64,000 bases of DNA from Lineus longissimus (taxonomy: Eukaryota; Nemertea; Pilidiophora; Heteronemertea; Lineidae). The notes beneath the pieces were generated by a model. That model saw only the letters and a program-made list of their open reading frames with translations. It had not been told where the DNA came from and made no database searches. Below, piece by piece: positions 33,000-44,781 of the stretch (within the stretch, counting starts at the first letter, position 1; every line of letters starts with the position of its first letter). The stretch is from assembly GCF_910592395.1 (NCBI RefSeq), contig NC_088314.1, forward strand, positions 10,170,001-10,234,000, written 5' to 3'. A program made the position numbers and the translations under genes.

Positions 33000-33770
33000 G
33001 ATGTTTACCACAGCAATCAATAGGGTTTTATCTCCCTGGAGAATCAATTCTCCCAAATTACGGAGCATCTTATCAGACCTTCCAGTTTGCCGAGCTTGCC
33101 TGTCCTGGGAAAGGAAAGTTTATTTAATAAAGTTAGAAAAACTACATTGTTGGGTCTTTCAATGAAATATTGTTGTGTTTATCTGGTGAAAAGGTTCTTC
33201 AAACATGATTTGCATCAAAAAAAGAGAAAAATGCACTGCTGGTTCGTCCTATGGAAAGCAAACAAATTGTAAAATATGCATGGATGGATTTTGTGTGTCG
33301 AGCACAGAGTAACCTGCTGATTAATTTACCTAGAAATTTAGTGCATGTGATGACATATTGTCCATTTAACCAGATGGACACAGTTTATTTTATAAAATTT
33401 ACCAACGATCGCACATTTTGGATGTTTTTCTTACGAGGCAGCCATTCTCCCAGGCCTCGAGGAGCACTATCCTGGGCAGTCTGCTCAGTAAGTTGGAACG
33501 CCTGATAAGATCCTCGGCAATCTGGGGAATTCATTCTCCACAGTGTCCCTGGAGAATCAATTCCCCTGATTGCTGAGAATCAGGCAGGTCCTCCAGCTTG
33601 CCGAGCTAATCTATCATACCTGGGAAAGGAAAAGGTTATTCAGTAAAGTTGTAAAACTGTGTAGTTATGGAATCTTCCAAAGTAATTTTGTTGTGTTCAT
33701 CTGGGAATAAGGTTCTTCAAGCATGACTGGTATCACAGACTCACGTTTTCGGACTCGCCAAGAAAAAAAT
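33000..33770. repeat. dispersed repeat, two tandem-like parts
   Basis: Parts at 33030-33200 and 33545-33730 share GGAGAATCAATTC, GCTTGCCGAGCT, CCTGGGAAAGGAAA and AAGGTTCTTCAA. The whole 33030-33540 stretch also matches 62110-62890. Overlaps the presumed LRRK2 3' UTR. Confidence 0.65.
33126..33131 (+). promoter_or_regulatory. candidate poly(A) signal of the LRRK2 gene
   Basis: First AATAAA after the kinase stop, about 360 bases downstream. It lies inside a dispersed repeat (see 33000-33770), so the transcript end may be supplied by a transposed sequence. No transcript evidence here. Confidence 0.35.
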
Positions 33771-33801
33771 CACAGCCCAGTTCAAATATGGTTATGCTAA
33801 T

Positions 33802-33944
33802 TACAGTAGAACCTCTCTTAGTGGACACCTCTCTATTAAGGAAACTAGTTTTGGTCCCAAATTGGTTGTTTCCATTCAATTTGACCTCTCTATTAAGGAC
33901 AGCACATGTCCTAAGGGTGTCCTTAATAGAGAGGTTCTACTGTA
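33802..33944 (-). mobile_element. pogo-like MITE, copy 5
   Basis: TACAGTAGAACCTCTCTTAG to GAGAGGTTCTACTGTA, shortened to 143 bases. Confidence 0.78.
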
Positions 33945-34199
33945 GTTGTAATAGGTCATAAGTACCATTCAGTTGGGATAGATGGCAGAGTGATATGTGA
34001 TGATATAGCACGTAGGCCTATTCACGACACAGCAATTCTGTTGGTGAGCCATCTGTTGGTGTTTTGATGAACTGAAGGTCAAACCGCACTGTTTTAACAT
34101 TTAAAGCATTTATTACTACATGTTGGCCAATTTATAAAAAGACAGATATAGAAACTCCTTATGTTTATGGCACTAAGCCCACTCAAGTTCTCAATTAGA

Positions 34200-35380
34200 G
34201 AATATAAATAGGGTCCTGTTTGTATTTAGCTGACCAGTTTTAATCTAAAGTCAAGCTGATGATTAATCTTGTCACATCTTCAAATATTCATAATGTAGGC
34301 CTATTATGAAGATGATGTCATATTGGAAATGTGAATTATTGTAGCCAAATAAGATTTAATATATATACCAGTATGATTTTGTTGTATAATCTTGTTGTTC
34401 ATTGTATGGAAAAAATTGGTATGGAGGCGAGACATTTCATAGGCATTCAGAAACACATCCTTGAAAGAAAGACAGAAAAATATTCCCATGTCATTCTTCT
34501 GAGTCGCTTGGACAACATCAGGACCCATGGCTTCTGGCAGTGCATCTATCCTGTTGTGCTCTTGAAGACGGTCCAAACAAATCTGGCCCTAGTGACAAGC
34601 CATGTTGTCTAACCGATGCGCTTGAAGATGATCCCAACCTGGCCCTAACCTGGCTCTAGTGACAAGCCATGTTGTCTAACCGATGCGCTTGAAGACGATC
34701 CCAACCTGGCCCTAGAGACAACTCGTGTAATCTTCTTGTACACGTCTCACCTGGTACAACCTGCCTGGCATGTACCTGGGACAACATGTGGTGATCCTTG
34801 CTTGACGATTGTGTGTTAGACGCACTTGAGGGCGGATGATGCAGGAGGGATAGACGAGTCGGGTGCAATTGGTAACAGAGGAATGTCAATGTAGAATTAT
34901 TGGGGATCAAGCGTGACCCCCCCCCCCCCCCCCCCGTTACGAGATTGTTCATGTGCTACATTATGCTCCTCTGACATATGCCTGATTTCCCCCAATATTT
35001 ATGATGTCAGGAGAGCAATGGGAACAAGTTGTGTCGCTTGTGATGAGGTAACACCAGGACCATTCTGCCTCTGGTTGAGCTACCTTTGTGTGCTCTTAAA
35101 GGCATGCCCAACTTGTACATGTCTTAGCACAATTACCAGCCTGTCATCCAAGTACCTTGGATGGTTGGTACATGGGGAAGGATAGTGGAGGTTCCTGGTC
35201 AAAATCTGTGTCAAAATCGGTCTGATTGTGACTGTCTTGTCTCTCTTATAGTGCTGAAAAGACAGTGAAGGGACGAGGGCAAATTTGGTCTGTTGGTGAT
35301 TGATTGTCTCACGATCTGGGAAGGACGGTGCAGGTACCAGGCCCAATTCAGTCTGATTGATACTGTCTCACCTCTCTTAC
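34200..35380. other. intergenic, short duplication and poly-C run
   Basis: A 67-base unit (AGTGACAAGCCATGTTGTC..) is repeated near 34591-34725. A run of about 18 C lies at 34917-34935. No gene seen. Confidence 0.45.
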
Positions 35381-35399
35381 AATGTTGGCGAGTCAGTGG

Positions 35400-36810
35400 C
35401 TGCTAGGCCCAATCCTGTCTGATTGGGGATGTCTCATATCTCTCACCGTTTTGACAAGACAGTGGAGCTGCCAGGCCAGATTCTGCCTGGTTGTGACTGT
35501 CTCCCCCTCCCCGGCTGTGTTCACAAGACAGTGGAGCTACCAGGACCACTACAGTTGGGTTATGGCTGTCTCATGTCTCTGACCCTGCTGACAAGACAGT
35601 GGAGCAGCCAGGCCTGATTCAGTCTGGTCGTAACTGTCTCATCTCTCTAACTGTGTTGGCAAGACAGTGAGGCTGCCAGTTGTGACTGTCTCATCTCTGT
35701 GTTGGTAAGACAGTGAGGCTACCAGGCCAGTCTGGTTGTGACTGCCTCATATCTCTAACTGTGTTGGCAAGACAGTGAGGCTGCCAGTTGTGACTGTCTC
35801 ATCTCTGTGTTGGTAAGACAGTGAGGCTATACCAGGCCAGTCTGGTTGTGACTGCCTCATCTCTCTAACTGTGTTGGTAAGACAGTGAGGCTGCCAGTTG
35901 TGACTGTCTCATCTCTGTGTTGGTAAGACAGTGAGGCTATACCAGGCCAGTCTGGTTGTGACTGCCTCATCTCTCTAACTGTGTTGGTAAGACAGTGAGG
36001 CTGCCAGTTGTGACTGTCTCATCTCTGTGTTGGTAAGACAGTGAGGCTATACCAGGTCAGTCTGGTTGTGACTTCCTCATCTCTCTGACTGTGTTGGTAA
36101 GACAGTGAGGCTGCCAGTTGTGACTGTCTCATCTCTGTGTTGGTAAGACAGTGAGGCTATACCAGGTCAGTCTGGTTGTGACTGCCTCATCTCTCTAACT
36201 GTGTTGGTAAGACAGTGAGGCTGCCAGTTGTGACTGTCTCATCTCTCTAACTGTGTTGGTAAGACAGTGAGGCTGCCAGTTGTGACTGCCTCATCTCTCT
36301 AACTGTGTTGGTAAGACAGTGAGGCTGCCAGTTGTGACTGCCTCATCTCTCTAACTGTGTTGGTAAGACAGTGAGGCTGCCAGTTGTGACTGTCTCATCT
36401 CTCTAACTGTGTTGGTAAGACAGTGAGGCTGCCAGTTGTGACTGCCTCATCTCTCTAACTGTGTTGGTAAGACAGTGAGGCTGCCAGTTGTGACTGTCTC
36501 ATCTCTGTGTTGGTAAGACAGTGAGGCTATACCAGGCCAGTCTGGTTGTGACTTCCTCATCTCTCCAACTGTGTTGGTAAGACAGTGAGGCTGCCAGTTG
36601 TGACTGTCTCATCTCTGTGTTGGTAAGACAGTGAGGCTGCCAGTTGTGACTGTCTCATCTCTGTGTTGGTAAGACAGTGAGGCTATACCAGGTCAGTCTG
36701 GTTGTGACTTCCTCATCTCTCTAACTGTGTTGGCAAGACAGTGAGGTTGCCAAGCCCAATTCATTCTGCCTATCCTTGTCTCATCTCGCTTACTGTGTTG
36801 GCAAGACAGT
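35400..36810 (+). repeat. 52-bp minisatellite upstream of the RAB43-like gene
   Basis: Unit CTGTGTTGGTAAGACAGTG then AGGCTGCCAGTTGTGACTG and CCTCATCTCTCTAA; longer variants include TATACCAGGCCAGTCTGG. About 25 units with increasing order toward 36 kb and degenerate early units. Each has the inverted pair GACAGT..ACTGTC. It ends about 180 bases before the ATG, so it may abut or overlap the promoter. Confidence 0.92.
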
Positions 36811-36993
36811 GGAGCTGCCCGGTCGTTGGTGTCGAGTCTTGGCATGAAGTACGCGCAAACTGCGGTTAAGCCACGGCCGGGGAGGAACAGATTCAATCAC
36901 GGTAACCAATCTTCGAGCAGAAGAAGAAAACCCGTGACAAATCGATTATTTCTCTCTAAGAAAACACATCTTACTCCATCTTTATCGGTGTCC

Positions 36994-37191
36994 ATGGCTC
37001 AGCCACCTCCTTTAGATAATGATGATCAATTCGACTATCTATTTAAGATCGTCTTGATTGGGGACGCAGGTGTTGGAAAGACGTGTGTCGTCCAACGTTT
37101 CAAGACCGGAAATTTTCTGGAAAAACATGGCAGCACCATCGGTGTTGATTTTACCATGAAAACACTATTTCTGGATGGGAAACGAGTAAAG
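36994..37191 (+). CDS. RAB43: RAB43-like exon 1: P-loop and switch I
   Basis: 66 codons from ATG to donor gtacat. Contains [20 protein letters not shown] and [13 protein letters not shown]. The leader before the ATG is single-copy and follows directly on the 52-bp minisatellite. Confidence 0.92.
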
Positions 37192-40100
37192 GTACATAGC
37201 TTATATTCAGTGTTCTCCAACTCCTATTACTCGCCTACCTGCCGCTGTGTCGAAATATTAGGCTATCGTCTCCTCCTGTAGTGTATGCTTCACATAGGCC
37301 TACAGCTATGAGCAATATTCATATTGCGCAATATCAATATGTAGCCTAGGCCTAGACGACTCACAGTGACATCTTAGAGAGAACGATAATAAAGTGCTGA
37401 AACTTGGCTTGACTGGACTTTGGGATGGTGAATTATGAGCAACTTCAACAGGCAGACAGTAGGCCTACATTGAAAAATTCCAAAAACTATTCTATACCGA
37501 GCCACTTACTCTCAAGTTACTTCTCATGTTTTCGCTCAAATAGTCGTCAAAGTTCCTTTTTTAACTGTACAAATGGGGTCAAACAAGGTGATACTTTGAG
37601 CCCCTTTCCTTTTTAACCTGAAATAGGCCCGTCTGAAATAGGCTCGAACAATGGGCCGAACAGAGGGCTTTAGATAACTTTTTTGGTCAGGAAGTCAAGT
37701 ACTTCCTTAACATTATTGATGCACCATTTTGGGAGTTTGGGGTTTTAACTGGTATTGCAAATACTCCCAACTTGTCAGTATTATCCCAGGCTGGGCGTAC
37801 AGATACCTCCAATTTCCTAAGGTTGGAAGTATCAACTCGTGTTATGCAATGCATGTTATGTTATGCAATGCATGTTGTGATCCAAAGTTCCCTTGCATCT
37901 CAAACCACAGAGTAAGTGTAGCGCTTGTCCTATTTCGCCACCTCGTCATCTTAGCTGATAATGGCTGTTCCAGGCTTCATTATTCATGCTCCATTTCAAC
38001 AGCTGGACAGCCGACGGGAACCCCTGAATTCCGAAATGAAAGCCCCTAAACAATGGAGCCAAAGCATGACAGATTGGTACTCGAGTTCCTCGTTGCTGAC
38101 ACTGCCATGCAGAATTCGTAATTAGATATTCTCAATACCAGTACCTTGAGATTCAGTAACCAACCACAGCTCTCGCTCTGGGCACGTGCCACTAGGATGA
38201 CTTCACCGGCCGCCAAATATGGTCAGCTACTATCGTAGTAAAACATTTTCATTCATAAAGCTGTACATGCAACATCGTTCATTGGCCAGCCGCATGATTA
38301 ACAGGACTTGGGCATGGTAGAGTAGCGCCAGCGGGGGATTTTGGAACTAATTGTGACAGACTGACTATCAAGTGCCGGCCGTGCTGAGGAGTGGGAGGCC
38401 AAACACATTGGGACTCGGGATTTTTGGACGTCAGAATACACCTTCAGATATATTAGAAAGCGTACGTTGAAATCATATGTTCATTTAGGGGGTGTCACAA
38501 TACGTTTTTGGCCCAGAAAACCTGGCGTATTGACGTCAGAATACACCTTCAGATATATTAGAAAGCGTACGTTGAAATCATATGTTCATTTAGGGGGTGT
38601 CACAATACGTTTTTGGCCCAGAAAACCTGGCGTATTGGTCTTTTCTACGGGCGTATATACGCCCATACGCCTGTTATCTAAAGCCCTGCGAACAAAAGAC
38701 AAGGTTACGTAGAAAGCCAAAACAAACTTGGTGTGAAGGGGTCCATTTCATTTTGTCATGACGCTAATTCCAATTAAAGTGGCGATATAACGCACAATCT
38801 TTATCGCCAGATATCCATTTCTCCAACATTAGATCATTGAGATAAACTTAAAACTAAACCTTTGCAATTGCAAAGTCTCTTGTCAATCTCTGTCATTATG
38901 AACTTTCCTCAAAGCCAGTGATCTGTTAGGCTCTGATCAAGCTGTCATATATTACCAACAGTCCAACTCAAACACACCTGCCACCACCTTTTATGCAATT
39001 TGCCAGTAGTGTACGAACTCGCACTCGCCATGATCATGTTCACCTAACTATTTATATAGCCACTGTTGTATGAAGACGATATTCAGCAAGAGCCGTAAGG
39101 AGAATGATTATGACAACAACAATTTCTTGTCCCTTCTGCATCTCTTGATATTGTACGTCACGGCAAGCTGTTGACATTTTTCAGAATTTCACTCAGTGGC
39201 TGAAATTTGAAGTACATTTCAGATATTGCTTTCTCCACCAGTGTGACCTACTTTTCTTTTCCTACCAGAATACTTGAGAAGCAAACTACAGTAGAACCTC
39301 CCTTAGCGGACACCTCTGCCAGGCGGACACCTCTACATTACGGACACGTCCGGCCAGTCCCGATTTTTTCTAAGTCATTTCCAATAACAAAAACCTCTGT
39401 ACGGCGGACACTGCTCTACTCCGAATAGCGGACAGGGCGATGGCCAATTTTAGCTCACGTCATTCTACGCAACATCACAAGCAAATACCGATCAGCCAAC
39501 AGGTTTAATGTTTCTACGCTATATGTCGACACAGAGAAAACCAAGACCTGCAAGGCGGAAACTTCAAATCCACCTATCGGACGATTTGGCATAACCTCTC
39601 TATTGCGGACACCTGGGCCCAGTCCCATGGGTGTCCGCAATAGAGAGGTTGTACTGTATTAGAAAAACTTGCTGTGAGGTTATGGGGCAGGGTATTGTTA
39701 GGGTCATAGGGAAAGAGGCTTTGGGTCAGTGGAACAAGTTTACTGTTTATAACACTACATGTATGATGACTTCTGCTTCAGCTGCAGGTTTGGGACACCG
39801 CTGGGCAAGAACGTTTCCGGACTATTACGCAAAGTTACTACAGAAGTGCCAATGGAGTGATCATAGCCTATGACATAACGAAAAAGGACACGTTTGATAA
39901 CATAAACCGCTGGGTGGATGATGTGATGAAGTACTCGGGACCAAATATAACGCAACTCATGATAGGTGAGCATGTTGTGCAGCATTGTCACTGCTGTTTT
40001 TAACTGGGGGAGGGAGTAGACTCTTTCACCAGTCTCCTCCATTCACTCATTACAGAGACTGGTACTTGATGGCAATTCACTCGTCATGAACTCGATTTGG

Positions 40101-42270
40101 GGGCGTAAGCTTCCGGTGTCCGGTCGCATGTTTTTCTGTAGACTGTAGGATGGGTAACCTCGATCCCAGTGAATAATTTGCAATACCAGAGTGCTTGGTA
40201 TGACAGTGCATCCACTCTAGACACTGAAAATGTATGGGTCACTTTGAGTAAATCAACGAGGCTTCCTCGACCCTCCGCTGCTCGGCGGATGGGGCCGAGG
40301 TTACCTGGACTAGGGGAGGGAGTCGACAAAAATTGTATGGTGTTTTTCTCTTTGGTATCAAACAAGAAAAACCTTACCAGAATTTCAAGAAGCTTGTAAA
40401 ACTTTAGGTTACAAAAACTCATTCACAGCACTGTGGCCAATGGTACAGGATGTTACAGGAAGTATGAGACTATTGACCGTGTACTTTGTTATTTAGAGGC
40501 ACACACTAATGCGGCCAAGATATGCCCTCATTGATAGTAGATATCTTTATGGCAATTGGAATTGCCCACCCTCAGTAACAAAGAAACTCGTCAAGAGAAG
40601 CTTACAAAAACTTATTCACAGCACTGTGGCCAATGGTACAGGATGTTACAGGAAGTATGAGTCTATTGACCGTGTACTTTGTTATTTAGGGGCACGCACT
40701 AATGTGGCCGAGATATGCCCTCATTGATAGTAGATATCTTTATGGCAATTGGAATTGCCCACCCAAAACAACAAAGAAGCTCCTCAACAGACTCTTTTTT
40801 CTGGTAACAATTGTCTACAGTGATAGGTATCATGCAGAGCATAGTATGCATGTTGAAACTTAATTCAATCAATTCAATTCATTTTAATGTTTGAAAAGAA
40901 GTAGATTGAAGAAAAAAGATTTTTTTCAGTTTTATGCAATGTATAACTGAAAAAACTCTACCTACATTAAGCCAGCCAAGTCTTTTGCCCAACAAATCTC
41001 AGCAAAGTCCAGATTCGCAAGCAGAATATAATTTAAGAACTGATGACATCACAAGTCCATTATAAATGTTATGAATGAAGATCTATGAAGATCTGTGATA
41101 CAGGAGCTTGCCCTTGACACTTTCACCAAGCTGATTAGACCATGGTGTTTTGATGGGACTGCTAGGCAGCGCTAGGCATCTTGACATCATTTTGCCATCT
41201 TGCTGCAAGACAGGCCTGTGTTGGCACGAGTGGCAACACCGCCCTTGGCAGTTTGAAGTAAATCACAGAGATTTGAATATTTGCAGGAAACAAGAAAGAC
41301 CTTGAGGGATTACGAGAAGTGTCTGTGACGCAGGCAAGGGAACTCGCTAAACATTATGATATGATGGAGCCAGTTGAAACAAGTGCTAAAGACAATACAA
41401 ATATAGATGAAGCGTTTATCAAAATGGCAAAGGTAAGAACTCGTCTTTTGGGGAGCTAGATTATAGCACAGTACTTGTAGTAGAAATTAATGGTTCTGGT
41501 CTGTGATGTACCAAAGAAAAGGGCCTGGGTTCGGGGTTAAACTGGGATATGTCCTAGCATGTTTTGTGGAAGTGATATTTCTGACTCGTCACATAAAATG
41601 AGATATATGTAACCCCGTTTAGGGATCGATGCCATGTCAGTGTCAAATAGAGGGCGTTCCCTGGGTAATTCTGAATTTTTCGACTGAATATTTCCTGGCG
41701 ACCACTTGAGGAAATTGTGATGATAAATTGTCGACACTGTGTCAACCGTATTAGTGTAAAAGAAATTTTGTGATTTGACTGCTAAAAAATATTGCCTGAC
41801 TGCTACAGGCAGTTAAAGGTGAGATTTCCAGCATGGCTGTGAGAATGGTCTCGCATAAATTTTGGTGATATTTGTTTTTTTATGACTGCCAGGCAACCAT
41901 CTTGAATTTCGCATTCCAGTCTGAAACTGCTGAATGGGTCATCCTGTGGGCGTTAAATTTCTGTGGCATAATGGGGGTGGAGTGGGAGAGGTGTCCGATC
42001 AATTTGGGCCCAAAGTAGGTTCGTCAGATCGTCTGAACACTTCTGGCTGTGGGCCTGGATGAAACATGTATCTACGAATTTGCTAATTTTAATGTGTTAT
42101 TGTTCTTATGATGTAATAGCATGTTTGCGCTAATCTGTTGTCCAATATTTCAGGAACTGAAATCGAAATATGGCGGTGATAGCGACTTGCAGGAAGACGG
42201 CCACACTGGACATGGATTACCTCTCAATAGCAGAACATTAAATAAAGGCTGGCACTGCTGTGGGAGCTAG
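36994..42270 (+). CDS. RAB43: RAB19/RAB43-like small GTPase (4 exons, complete)
   Basis: Rab GTPase, prenylated and membrane-attached; RAB43 and RAB19 act in Golgi and secretory trafficking. Exons 36994-37191, 39782-39965, 41287-41432 and 42154-42270 join in frame to 214 residues. Motifs: P-loop GDAGVGKT (23-30), switch [16 protein letters not shown] (70-76), NKKD (129-132), ETSAK (158-162) and a C-terminal CCGS prenylation site. Human RAB43 is 212 residues and shares [13 protein letters not shown] and [13 protein letters not shown]. Switch II reads [12 protein letters not shown], and its second threonine is Thr82, the residue number of the LRRK2 phosphosite in human RAB43. The start was chosen at MAQPPP because it fits RAB43 length and follows a fair Kozak context; an upstream in-frame ATG at 36826 would add 56 unlike-family residues. 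RAB19 remains possible since paralog calls rest on eye comparison. Confidence 0.92.
37192..38427. other. RAB43-like intron 1, first part
   Basis: No repeat or exon recognised; an ATGCATGTTATGTTATGCA near-palindrome at about 37850-37870. Confidence 0.4.
38428..38635 (+). repeat. exact 104-bp tandem duplication
   Basis: GACGTCAGAATACACC.. to CCTGGCGTATT occurs twice back to back (38428-38531, 38532-38635) with no difference I can see, followed by palindrome GGGCGTATATACGCCC. Very recent duplication or assembly duplicate. Confidence 0.9.
39287..39658. mobile_element. pogo-like MITE, longer GGACA-rich variant
   Basis: TACAGTAGAACCTCCCTTAG to AGAGAGGTTGTACTGTA with CGGACACC in place of AGGACACC and a different 370-base body. 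Ends about 120 bases before RAB43-like exon 2. Confidence 0.65.
39782..39965 (+). CDS. RAB43: RAB43-like exon 2: switch II
   Basis: Acceptor tctgcttcag, donor gtgagc. Reads [18 protein letters not shown], then [15 protein letters not shown] and [13 protein letters not shown]. The candidate phosphothreonine codon is 39827-39829. Confidence 0.94.
39966..41286. other. RAB43-like intron 2 with 192-bp duplication
   Basis: Two copies of a segment beginning TTACAAAAACT.ATTCACAG (about 40400-40592 and 40593-40785) differ at several bases. Nothing else recognised. Confidence 0.6.
41287..41432 (+). CDS. RAB43: RAB43-like exon 3: G4 and G5 boxes
   Basis: Acceptor tatttgcag, donor gtaaga. Reads [19 protein letters not shown], then [20 protein letters not shown]4 and G5 are both intact. 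Confidence 0.93.
41433..42153. other. RAB43-like intron 3, no feature seen
   Basis: Unremarkable. Confidence 0.4.
42154..42270 (+). CDS. RAB43: RAB43-like exon 4: hypervariable tail and prenylation site
   Basis: Acceptor tatttcag; [37 protein letters not shown] at 42268-42270. The two adjacent cysteines near the end are the expected Rab geranylgeranylation site (CCxx form). Confidence 0.9.
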   Translation, partial: ELKSKYGGDSDLQEDGHTGHGLPLNSRTLNKGWHCCGS

Positions 42271-44552
42271 TCGAGTCAGATTCAAACCTGTCCTCCGATA
42301 AACAGTTGTGTTATTCAAGATTGTTCTATTGGATTCTGGTGTCACAAATATTCTAGGCATGCTTGCTGTGTTTTCGTGTGAAAGCATTTGTAAAATAGCC
42401 CGTTGCAATGCCTGAAGATCAATGGCTCAAAGAGCGCATTTAAAGGGAGACTATAGGCAGGAGCAGAGGGACTAATTTGGCGATCTTCAGGTGACTAATA
42501 TACAAAGTAAAAGGGCCCTGGGTCATGTCAGATTCAGCACTAAATATATTCCTCGTACAAGCGTCAATCAATTCGACATACTGTGAGATGTGAGAGACCC
42601 CTATTGGTGACTTTGTGTATCTTGCCTGCCTCACTGCTGCCTATATTGTCCCTTTAAGAAATTGGCTCATTATGGGAGACGCTATTTATTTCTTTGTCCG
42701 TGGATGATTGCCAACAGGCGAAGGTGGTGACACATCCGAGTCTTTGGAAATGACGGTGAATTTTTTTAATTTGCATGAAAAACCTTCGGGGATCTTCCTG
42801 CAGAGTTCCTCCCTCTCATAGATGTCTTTGAACTGCCCCTGCTCAACATCCTCAACCATTTGGTTTCGCAAAGTTCGTCATTCCTTGTTCATGAGATTTA
42901 ATTGATGTCATCTTAATTATATATGTCTGGCCTATGGATACATTCACCACATTTGTACAGCAAGTGTCAAAGATTTGCTGCACAAATCTAGTGAATCAAA
43001 AGGACCAAGTCTGTGTTTCTTTATTTGAATGATGAGAAACTATAGGGGCAAGTCCTTCTGAACCTGTGAGAAATTAGGAGGCAAATTACCTTTGTAGAAC
43101 ATAATTTGGGAATTTTTCTTGGGCAAGGCAGCCTCAAGTCATTATTAGGCAAAGAAGCAAGTCACTACTGCCTTCGACTGAGCCATGACGTATATTGACA
43201 ATTGTGATAGGAATGCAGCAGCTGGTTGGTCAAATCGCAATCACTCGTCATGCTGTCATTGCTCGGTTGCACGTTGCAGCAACTGAAATCGCTTGTCTGC
43301 GCGTCACTTTACATATCCATGTCGTCACCTCATATATGTCATTGTCCACCAACGAAGGTGGCATGTTTGCTTGGCATGAGTCTAGAAATTTTTAACTGGG
43401 TGTGTCTCACTTGGGCTGTCTTATGACAAAAATACAAAATGTCATTGCAATTTGACCTACTTTCTGGGGTCTAGATGGCCATCTTTACAAACCTTATTAT
43501 TTGTCATTATTATGACAAGGAGTCGGAGTGTTAACCCTGTGTTACAATAAAATTGAGCTTGATCTACATTTCAAGGTCACAGGGGTCAGTATCATTCAGT
43601 CATCCATCTTTACCTGAATACCAATAAATTGGAAGCGCTGCCTCCGACAGCAAGTATGGATTACTTGACGAAGGGAAATTTACCCGATCACTACTCTCGT
43701 TTGTTGCCAAATGTGTGCTAAATACCCTGGGACATCTTATTTTTGCTAAGCAGATGATCTAGAACCAGGATGAGATGAGACGGTTGAAATGTTTAGATGT
43801 AGGGCTTGGTGGGTCGCAAGTTATGGTCAAACCAATTTGTGTATATATTGCATGACAAGAACGGATAAACAACAGAAGTTATTTGAACTTTGATAATATT
43901 TACTGTTCTGTAGATTATTTATGAACGTAGACATCTGATTTCACTCTTTTATTTAATTTCAAACTGTCACTATTTAAGAAGTGCATACTTTGTAGCCTGA
44001 TCGGCTAGAAGTTCCAGTTTTGTAGTCATAATTTGCTGGTGCAGAGTATTTATTGATTAAGTTATTGATTTGTGATGGAGATTCTAGGTGCTGGACATAA
44101 TTATTTCATCCTAGTATTAGTGTGACAAAATGTTTTGATCTCAGGAATCTGACATTTATAGGAACGTCAATTCTTTTATTAGTGTTAAATAGACAGGAGA
44201 GGCTTGGTTTTTCTCCATTCCCAAAGAGTTCATTATCTATTTAAAGATTTTTCAAAACTTACCGACTTCCAAAATCATTTAGGATGCACCTTATTCGCAT
44301 CCACACCATATTTCAGCGGCACTTTTGGCCTTCTATTCTACAATCCTCATCAATGCCCTTAAAGTTAAACAACCGGATAAATGCTTCAGGTAAGAAGCCT
44401 TTAATGTTCGTCCATGACCTGACACTACTGATGGTCACAGATGTGCAATGCAGGCATCAGTATTAGCTAAAGACATGGCCCGTTGATAGCGGGTCAAATT
44501 ACAGAATTTCTAAGATGCCAGCGAAAGAGCTCAAAAAGTCTTCTAATACCAT
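42271..44552. other. RAB43-like 3' UTR and intergenic
   Basis: Contains MITE B copy 3 and, at 43430-43600, a decayed relative of the 1.1 kb element with AAGGTCACAGGGGTCA. First clear AATAAA in this stretch is at 43546; the real transcript end is unknown. Minus frames here look non-coding. Confidence 0.4.
42440..42657 (+). mobile_element. TTAA-type MITE family B, copy 3
   Basis: TTAAAGGGAGACTATAGGCA to GCCTATATTGTCCCTTTAA. Lies about 170 bases after the RAB43-like stop, so probably in the 3' UTR. Confidence 0.8.
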
Positions 44553-44781
44553 AAATGTGACCCGCTCTACCAAAACTAGGCGCTTGGCGCATCTGAACTT
44601 GACAGGTTGATACGGACTTGTTGTTCATTTCCCTATTGTAGACCTTTTGTGAAATGTGACCAAATCAGTTTGTAATAGATTTCACAAAAGGTCTACAATA
44701 GGGAAATGAACAACAAGTCCGTATCAACCTGTCGAGTTCAGATGCGCCAAGCGCCTAGTTTTGGTAGAGCAAGTCACAAAT
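44553..44781. mobile_element. foldback MITE with 104-base arms
   Basis: Arms 44553-44656 and about 44679-44781 are nearly perfect reverse complements (AACTAGGCGCTTGGCGCATC with GATGCGCCAAGCGCCTAGTT). Related copy at 60581. Confidence 0.88.

Noticed and set aside
36826-36993. Upstream in-frame ATG of the Rab exon (56 extra residues)
   Set aside because: The extension is basic and low-complexity, unlike any Rab N-terminus I know, and the ATG at 36994 gives the family length.
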